Below, in pieces: positions 1-4,167 of a DNA stretch of 5,294 nt (the stretch's first letter is position 1; each line of letters opens with the position of its first letter). The notes below the pieces were generated by a model. It saw only the letters and a program-made list of their open reading frames with translations, was not told where the DNA came from and made no database searches. Source of the stretch: Thermoplasmata archaeon. Its GTDB lineage: Archaea > Thermoplasmatota > Thermoplasmata > Lutacidiplasmatales > UBA184. The DNA is taken from assembly GCA_030039825.1 (NCBI GenBank), contig JASHUV010000076.1, positions 1 through 5,294 on the forward strand. The letters run 5' to 3'. The position numbers and the translations under genes were made by a program.

Positions 1-1551
1 GACGGTCGCGATCGCGCCGCGACGCGCGTCCCGGGCGCACGCCCACGGCTGGGCGGCGACGGTGACGGCGAGGCCGCGATCGCTCCCGGGCCGGGGCCTC
101 AGGACGGCCGCGTCGCCGGGCCCCGGCGACGCCGGCTGTCCCTGGAGCGGCTTCACCACCGTCCGTCCCTGGACCTCGTGGTCGTAGACCCGCACGATCG
201 GCTCGCGGGAGAGGCTCGCCGGCGCGAGGACGAGGCGTCGGAGGAGCGGAGCGAGCCGGTCGGGCGGGCTCGCGGCGCGGTGCGCCTTCGTCGGGCGGCG
301 GCGCCGACGGGGCCGGGTGAGGAGGGGGGGATCGACCCGGAAGCCGAGCGGGGAGAGCGCGGCGAGACGGCCGCGGTAGAGGAGCCGCTCCTGCCCCCCG
401 CGGGTGAAGCTCCCGAGGTCGGTCGCCGGCACGTCGAAGCGCGCGAACAGGGCGAAAAGCGGCGGGACGTCGTCCGGTCGGACGTCAAGGAGCATCCGCT
501 CCTGGGATTCCGAGGTCCAGACCTCCCAGGGGCGGACGTCCGTCTCGCGCAGCGGGACCCGGTCGAGGTGGAGCTCGAGGCCGAGCCCCCCGGCGTAGGC
601 GAGCTCGCCGGCGGCTGTCGCGAGCCCGCCGCCCCCGAGGTCCTTGACCCCGCGCACGAGGCCCCTCTCGTACGCTTCGAGGCAGGCGCGGATGAGCGGC
701 TCCTTCATGATCGGGTTGCCGAGCTGGACGTGGCCCCGGTCGGTGTCGACGGCGGACGCACCGAGCACCCGGGAGGCGAACGCGACCCCGCCGAGGCCGT
801 CCCGGCCGGTGAGCCCGCCGACCAGGACCGCCCGATCCCCGGCCCGCCGCGCGCGGTTCGGGAGGAGCCCGCGCGGGGGGAGAAGGCCGACGCACGCGAC
901 GTTGACGAGCGGATTCCCCTCGTACGCCGGGTCGAAGGCGACGCTGCCGGAGATCGTCGGGACCCCGACGCGGTTCCCGTAGTCCCGGATGCCCGCGACG
1001 ACCTGCCCGAAGAGGTAGCGGGAGGAGAGCGCCGTCGACCCCTTCGGCGGGGCGACATCGAGCGGGCCGAAGAAGAGCGGGTCGGCGAGGGCGATCGGAC
1101 GCGCTCCGACGGCGAGGACGTCCCGAAGGATGCCGCCGATCCCCGTCGCCGCCCCCCCGTACGGTTCGACCGCCGAGGGATGGTTGTGGGACTCGATCCG
1201 GAGGGCGTAGGCCCAGCCGTCCTCGAACGCCATGACGCCGGCGTCGCCGGTGCCGAGCACGCGCCCGGCCGGGGCGAGCCTCCCGAACGCGCGGCGCAGC
1301 CAGATCTTGGAGCTCTTGTAACTGCAGTGCTCGCTCCAGCTCTGCGCGAGGCCGGCGAGCTCGACGTCGGTCGGGTCACGCCCGAGCCGATCGTACTGGA
1401 CGCGCAGGCGCGCGAGCTCCGGCTCGGAGAAGCCGAGCCGCCGCTCCTCGGAGAAGCGGCGGAGCTCGGCCGTCGAACGTCCCCGGATCGGAAGGACCTC
1501 GACCTCCGGCGCCCAGCCGACGTTCGACGGCGAGGGTCGGCGAGGGGCCAT
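1..1551 (-). CDS. purL: Phosphoribosylformylglycinamidine synthase, large (synthetase) subunit PurL, 3' end cut by the window edge
   Basis: PurL is the ATP-dependent synthetase subunit that converts FGAR to FGAM with ammonia from PurQ, the fourth step of de novo purine synthesis in the cytoplasm. The frame is open from ATG at 1551 to base 1, giving 517 residues with no stop. Small-type PurL proteins are usually about 720-760 residues, so roughly two thirds is visible. Diagnostic motifs appear in the right order: SEHCSYKSSK (73-82), ESHNHPSAVEPYGGAATG (120-137), GGLTGRDGLGG (245-255), GNPIMKEPL (278-286), KDLGGGGL (303-310), SESQERM (347-353) and, opening the second half, DAAVLRP (480-486). 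Residues around these sites that shape the ATP/FGAR pocket look intact. The ATG lies 4 bases after the purS stop with no strong Shine-Dalgarno site, which suggests translational coupling. The G+C content is extreme (about 78-83% in sampled rows). Identification is secure; only the C-terminus is unseen. Confidence 0.97.
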   Translation of the reverse strand, partial: MAPRRPSPSNVGWAPEVEVLPIRGRSTAELRRFSEERRLGFSEPELARLRVQYDRLGRDPTDVELAGLAQSWSEHCSYKSSKIWLRRAFGRLAPAGRVLGTGDAGVMAFEDGWAYALRIESHNHPSAVEPYGGAATGIGGILRDVLAVGARPIALADPLFFGPLDVAPPKGSTALSSRYLFGQVVAGIRDYGNRVGVPTISGSVAFDPAYEGNPLVNVACVGLLPPRGLLPNRARRAGDRAVLVGGLTGRDGLGGVAFASRVLGASAVDTDRGHVQLGNPIMKEPLIRACLEAYERGLVRGVKDLGGGGLATAAGELAYAGGLGLELHLDRVPLRETDVRPWEVWTSESQERMLLDVRPDDVPPLFALFARFDVPATDLGSFTRGGQERLLYRGRLAALSPLGFRVDPPLLTRPRRRRRPTKAHRAASPPDRLAPLLRRLVLAPASLSREPIVRVYDHEVQGRTVVKPLQGQPASPGPGDAAVLRPRPGSDRGLAVTVAAQPWACARDARRGAIATV

Positions 1552-1555
1552 CGCT

Positions 1556-1822
1556 TCAGCCAGGGACCGGGAGGATCTCGACGCGGTGGACGATCGGGTT
1601 CGCGAGCAGTCGATCGACGGCCCGCTGGGCGAGGGCTCGCGCCCCGGCGGGGTCGACCCCCGAGAAGGTCAGGCGGTAGAGGCGGGCGGTCCCGACCTCG
1701 GCGGTCTCCGAGAGGCCGAGGAGGCGCAGCGACTTGAGCACGCTATCGGCCTCGGCGTCGAAGACGCCCGGCTTGAGCTCGATGCGGACCTCCACCGTCG
1801 TCCGGAGGTCGGAAGAGCCCAC
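1556..1822 (-). CDS. purS: Phosphoribosylformylglycinamidine synthase subunit PurS
   Basis: PurS is the small dimeric subunit that bridges PurL and PurQ in the three-part FGAM synthase and helps form the ammonia channel. The protein is 88 residues, normal for the family (about 80-90). It has the family's opening beta strand VEVRIELKPGVFD (10-22), the LRLLGLSE helix region (33-40) and the conserved C-terminal RLLANPIVHRVEI (71-83). I chose GTG at 1822 because GGAGAG (1833-1828) sits 5 bases upstream of it. A GTG two codons earlier at 1828 directly abuts that site and is less likely. The stop lies 4 bases before the purL ATG, so the two are co-transcribed in the order S-L. PurQ is not between them and must lie elsewhere, perhaps beyond purL. 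Confidence 0.94.
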   Translation of the reverse strand: MGSSDLRTTVEVRIELKPGVFDAEADSVLKSLRLLGLSETAEVGTARLYRLTFSGVDPAGARALAQRAVDRLLANPIVHRVEILPVPG

Positions 1823-1827
1823 GGGCA

Positions 1828-1833
1828 CTCTCC
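1828..1833 (-). promoter_or_regulatory. Ribosome binding site deciding the purS start
   Basis: On the minus strand GGAGAG lies 5 bases before GTG 1822. Its last base overlaps the alternative GTG at 1828, which would leave no room for ribosome spacing. This favours the shorter, 88-residue PurS. Confidence 0.5.
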
Positions 1834-1857
1834 GAATCGTGCGACGGGGCCTCCGTT

Positions 1858-1869
1858 CATAACGGTATG
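1858..1869 (-). promoter_or_regulatory. Candidate TATA-like or operator element upstream of purS
   Basis: The hydrolase stop and the purS start are about 70 bases apart. That gap contains the only A+T-rich patch nearby, CATACCGTTATG on the minus strand, which is a 10-of-12 palindrome. Its centre is about 41 bases before the chosen purS GTG. An archaeal TATA box there would start transcription near 1836, just ahead of the GGAGAG site. A regulator-binding palindrome is equally possible. The call rests only on composition and spacing. Confidence 0.25.
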
Positions 1870-1892
1870 GCCGCGCTCCTCGCGTCCGCGGG

Positions 1893-2738
1893 TCAGTGGG
1901 TCGTTCCGCGCTGCATCGCGACGAAATCGAGGCGGGCGAAGAAGCCGTCGAGCAGGCCCAAGAACTCCGCCGGCTTCGAGAGGCTCACCATGTGGTCGGC
2001 CCCCTCGACGATCTTGTGCTGTCCGTTCGGGAGCTTCTCCGCCAGGGTGTCCGCGACCGTCCGGTAGACCGGGAAGTCCTGCTCGCCGGTCAGGATGAGG
2101 ACCGGCGCCAGCACCGCCCACAGCCGGTCCATCGTCGCCGGGAGCGTCTGCTTGCGGTGGGGGCTCGTCCGCCCGAGCGCTTTGTCGCGGTTCTCGGCCG
2201 CGATCGTCCCGAGGCGGGCCCGGGTCTCCGCGTCGACGAGAGGCGCCCAGAGGTCGAGCTTCGCCGCGATCGCGGCGGGACCGGGGGTCGCCGCGAGGGC
2301 CTCGACGGCCTCTTCCCGCTGGTCGATCTCCTCCCACATCGCGTCCTCCTCCGGGCTCGCGGGGCGGTAACCGGCCACGCTCGGGGCGATCACCACGACG
2401 CCGTCGGTCCGGTTCGGGTAGTCCGCGGCGAAGTCGAGGGCGATCCGGCCGCCCATCGCCGATCCCACGAGGTAGGCGCTCCCGAGGCCCAGGTGGTCCA
2501 TCAGGAAGCAGAGGTCCCGGCTCTCGATGTAGTCGACCTCGGCCGGGTCGGAGAGGCCGTAGCCCCGTTGGTCGTAGCGGATGAGGTCGTAGCTGCGGGC
2601 GAAGTGGCCGAACGGCCGCTCCCACATCCGACGGTCGAGGAAGCCCGCATGGAGCCAGATGATGGGGTTCCCGTTCCCGGTCCGCTCGTAGTAGAGGCGA
2701 CCGCCGTCGACCGGGGCGTAGCCGGTACCGTCGGGCAT
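1893..2738 (-). CDS. Alpha/beta-fold hydrolase lacking the canonical nucleophile serine
   Basis: This 281-residue protein has the size and order of motifs of the Abhydrolase_1 superfamily (esterases, lactonases, proline iminopeptidase-like enzymes). Visible are the oxyanion-loop strand PIIWLHAG (25-32), YDQRGYGLSD (55-64), the nucleophile-elbow segment LVGSAMGGRIAL (90-101), a cap region of about 125-205, the strand PVLILTGEQD (212-221) with acid candidate Asp221, and GADHMVSL (246-253) with catalytic His249. The elbow should read G-x-S-x-G-G, but Ala94 (codon GCG at 2457-2459) occupies the Ser position. It may therefore be a pseudoenzyme or use another mechanism. I start at ATG 2738, 15 residues before the first core strand. 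The frame stays open upstream to 2981, but that extension is a G+C-rich run unlike this fold. No signal peptide is seen, so it is probably cytoplasmic. It is co-oriented with purS about 70 bases upstream of it. The substrate is unknown. Confidence 0.9.
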   Translation of the reverse strand: MPDGTGYAPVDGGRLYYERTGNGNPIIWLHAGFLDRRMWERPFGHFARSYDLIRYDQRGYGLSDPAEVDYIESRDLCFLMDHLGLGSAYLVGSAMGGRIALDFAADYPNRTDGVVVIAPSVAGYRPASPEEDAMWEEIDQREEAVEALAATPGPAAIAAKLDLWAPLVDAETRARLGTIAAENRDKALGRTSPHRKQTLPATMDRLWAVLAPVLILTGEQDFPVYRTVADTLAEKLPNGQHKIVEGADHMVSLSKPAEFLGLLDGFFARLDFVAMQRGTTH

Positions 2739-2877
2739 GGCGCGACCACCCGCCGGCTCTACAAGAAGTGGACCGCCTAAGGGCGGGGCGGGCCCGGCGC
2801 TCCGGTTCGGGAGGACCGAACGGGGACCCGCTCGTCGGACCCGGGCAACCGGAAGGGGTCCGGAGATGTCGGTCCGC

Positions 2878-2884
2878 GTATATC
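2878..2884 (-). promoter_or_regulatory. Weak candidate TATA box for the hydrolase gene
   Basis: GATATAC on the minus strand is the only A+T-rich heptamer upstream of the hydrolase within about 300 bases. It would place a start site near 2854, giving a long leader of about 116 bases. No purine-rich BRE is obvious. I include it only as the best available candidate. Confidence 0.15.
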
Positions 2885-3015
2885 GGTCTCCCCGCGAGGA
2901 CGTCGATCCGAGCGGCCGCCCCTTCCCTTCCTCGTCACCCGGCAAACGGCTCACGAAGCGACGGACCGCTCTCGCTGGCACGGTCGTCCGGACGAACCGG
3001 TCGCCCCCCGTCCTC

Positions 3016-3040
3016 GCTCATCCGCCCCGGGCGGGCGAGC
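3016..3040. repeat. GC-rich inverted repeat (hairpin) in the intergenic region
   Basis: The arms CCGCCC (3022-3027) and GGGCGG (3029-3034) are perfect. A T·G wobble, one A/C mismatch and a further GCTC/GAGC pairing extend them to a stem of about 12 positions spanning 3016-3040. No T-run follows on either strand, so a standard intrinsic terminator is not supported. Chance formation is quite possible at this base composition. Confidence 0.35.
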
Positions 3041-3140
3041 CGTTCCGGAGGCTCCCCGCCGAGACGCCCCCACCTGAATCGTCGGCGCATGAGCCCGTGC
3101 TCCCACTCTGACCCCCGAAACAGGGAAGGTCGTCCCCGAT

Positions 3141-3160
3141 GGTCAAAGTAAGATTAATTA
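3141..3160 (+). promoter_or_regulatory. Candidate archaeal BRE/TATA promoter for the mntA-hepT operon, suggesting a leaderless transcript
   Basis: The A+T-rich run AAGTAAGATTAATTA (3146-3160) stands out in surroundings of about 70% G+C. TTAATTA (3154-3160) is centred 25 bases before the GTG at 3182. Archaeal TATA boxes are usually centred about 26-27 bases before the transcription start, so the start would fall at or next to the first codon. The purine-rich AAGTAAG just upstream is a plausible BRE. The lack of a well-spaced Shine-Dalgarno site before 3182 fits a leaderless mRNA. A bacterial reading (a -10 box without a clear -35) is less convincing. Confidence 0.55.
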
Positions 3161-3181
3161 CGTGAGAGTGAATCCGCGGTC

Positions 3182-3625
3182 GTGACCAACATCCTGCGGC
3201 CCGAAGGGCTGGCCGGTTGCTTCCGCTGCGCCTTCGTTTGGCGCCCCCGGTCGGGAGAACCACGCCGCTGTCCGCGATGCAAGTCCACCATGTGGGACGT
3301 CCCGAAGCTCCGACCCGTGCGCGAAGGTCACGGCCTCGGCATCGCGCAGATCGTCCTGCCCAAGCGGCGAGAGCTGGAGGAGGCGCTCCGCGTGAATCGA
3401 GCCCGCAATCCCCGGGTCTTCGGATCGGTGGCGCGCGGTCAGGCGACCGGCCGGAGCGACCTCGACCTGCTCGTCGATTTCGATGAATCGGCCACGGTGT
3501 TCGATCAGATTGGCCTTCAGCTGGACCTCGAACGCGTGTTCCGGCGCTCCGTCGATGTGGTCGGTGAGCGTGGACTCCACTGGATCGTCCGGCCGCAGGT
3601 CCTCTTCGAAGCGGTCGCGGTATGA
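3182..3625 (+). CDS. mntA: MntA-like minimal nucleotidyltransferase with an N-terminal zinc ribbon (antitoxin of an MNT/HEPN pair)
   Basis: This 147-residue protein has two parts. Residues 13-33 form a rubredoxin-like zinc ribbon with Cys13-x2-Cys16 and Cys30-x2-Cys33, followed by KSTMWDVPK. Residues about 60-147 form a minimal nucleotidyltransferase domain. Its signature is GSVARGQATGRSDLD (81-95), which is GS-x10-DxD with metal ligands Asp93 and Asp95, and a third acidic candidate is Asp125 in SVDVV. The catalytic set is complete. In characterised MNT/HEPN modules the MNT protein adds AMP groups to a Tyr next to the HEPN active site and so neutralises the RNase. The ribbon may add nucleic-acid or protein binding, and possibly autoregulation; that is inference. 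GTG 3182 is the first start after an in-frame stop at 3155, and the ribbon needs this start. Common MNT antitoxins are about 100 residues, so the extra length is the ribbon. The gene overlaps the HEPN gene by ATGA. Confidence 0.9.
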   Translation: MTNILRPEGLAGCFRCAFVWRPRSGEPRRCPRCKSTMWDVPKLRPVREGHGLGIAQIVLPKRRELEEALRVNRARNPRVFGSVARGQATGRSDLDLLVDFDESATVFDQIGLQLDLERVFRRSVDVVGERGLHWIVRPQVLFEAVAV

Positions 3626-3963
3626 CGGGTCGCCGAGGGGACGCGATCCGCCTCGCCGACATGCTCCGCTCCGCGACTCGGATCGAGGAGATCCGGACCA
3701 GAGGGTACGATGCCTTCGCTGAGACGTGGGTGAACCAGAGCGCGGTCATTCGCGAACTCGAGGTCCTCGGGGAGGCGGCGGGATTACTATCGCCCGCCGT
3801 TCGAGGATCGCACCCCGAGGTAGCGTGGGCCAAGATGAGGGGCTTCGGCTCGTTCGCGAAGCATGAGTATTGGCGGGTCGACCCGGCCCTCCTCTGGAAG
3901 GCCGTGGAGGAGATGCCAAGGTTGAGGAGCGAACTCGCGCGGATTGCTTCGGACGAGGCCTGA
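3622..3963 (+). CDS. hepT: HepT-like HEPN-domain protein (DUF86 family) with a degraded RNase motif
   Basis: At 113 residues it matches the usual length of DUF86/HepT toxins, all-alpha RNases paired with MNT antitoxins. Family landmarks are present: AVIRELEVLGEAAGLLSP (41-58), the HPEVAW helix start (64-69), KHEYWRVD (80-87), LLWKAVEEMP (90-99). The active-site segment normally reads R-N-x3-H-x-Y. Aligned on the flanking Trp69 and His81-Glu82-Tyr83 without gaps, this protein has Gly76-Ser77 in place of Arg-Asn. His81 and Tyr83 (the counterpart of the AMP-modified Tyr) remain. The nearest Arg (Arg73) gives Rx7H, outside the usual Rx4-6H. It may therefore be a non-toxic remnant or a binding protein. 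The start ATG overlaps the mntA stop, so translation is coupled. An old IS21 remnant begins 57 bases downstream. Confidence 0.9.
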   Translation: MTGRRGDAIRLADMLRSATRIEEIRTRGYDAFAETWVNQSAVIRELEVLGEAAGLLSPAVRGSHPEVAWAKMRGFGSFAKHEYWRVDPALLWKAVEEMPRLRSELARIASDEA

Positions 3964-4020
3964 GCGACCCTGGTCGGGCGAGAACGTCGGGGCCGACGCT
4001 CGTCCCCTCGGAGCCACGGA

Positions 4021-4167
4021 TCATGCCCTGAGTTCGTCGAGGATCTCCGTGAGCGAGCGCTCGTTCTTGCTTCCCTGCTCGAGCGCTCCATCGAGGTGGC
4101 GCTCGAGCGTGGGGAGGCCGAGCGACCGCCGATTCGCGTGCCGTCGCTCGTAGGCGAGCCCGCTCAT
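4021..4167 (-). pseudogene. istB: Truncated N-terminal stub of the IS21 helper ATPase IstB
   Basis: ATG at 4167 overlaps the istA TGA (4166-4164) as ATGA, the standard istA/istB junction. The frame encodes 48 residues, ending LTEILDELRA before TGA at 4021-4023. The segment LGLPTLERHLDGALEQ (17-32) followed by SLTEILDEL (38-46) resembles the helical N-terminus of IstB, where a similar Leu-rich stretch precedes the ATPase core. A full IstB is about 250 residues with Walker A and B motifs; none of that is found in any frame between 4020 and 3964. The assignment rests mainly on position and the overlap. Confidence 0.6.

Larger units (their letters stand above)
2739..3140. other. Non-coding stretch between divergent genes, with GC-rich hairpins
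   Basis: I see no credible gene, tRNA or CRISPR repeat here. Open frames crossing it are low-complexity G+C-rich frames with no protein motifs. It holds a small inverted repeat, CCGCC-TAAG-GGCGG (2773-2786), and a stronger one at 3016-3040. It also holds an isolated TATA-like GATATAC on the minus strand (2884-2878), which could serve the hydrolase but would leave a leader of about 116 bases. No T-run terminator is visible. As the upstream region of both divergent genes it should carry their control sites. Confidence 0.5.

Noticed and set aside
178..1737. 519-codon open frame on the plus strand opposite purL and purS
   Set aside because: It is antisense to well-supported genes and made mostly of Arg, Gly, Glu, Pro and Ala. 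Long antisense frames are expected at about 80% G+C, and it has no recognisable motif.
1669..2625. 318-codon minus-strand frame overlapping the hydrolase and purS
   Set aside because: It is an out-of-frame shadow of the hydrolase and PurS. Its composition is biased and the true frames carry clear family motifs.
2739..2981. 81-residue upstream extension of the hydrolase frame
   Set aside because: It is a Pro/Arg/Gly-rich run with no fold or signal-peptide pattern. ATG 2738 gives the usual short lead-in to the first core strand.
2739..3181. Possible tRNA or C/D-box RNA in the intergenic region
   Set aside because: GGTTCG-like strings occur, but no acceptor, D or anticodon arm can be assembled, and no C/D box pair is present.
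3178..3187. Palindrome GGTCGTGACC over the mntA-like start codon as a firm operator
   Set aside because: Arms of only 4 bases with no second copy nearby are too weak for a separate feature.
3018..4091. 357-codon minus-strand frame opposite the MNT/HEPN pair
   Set aside because: It is antisense to two genes with clear motifs and has no domain pattern of its own.
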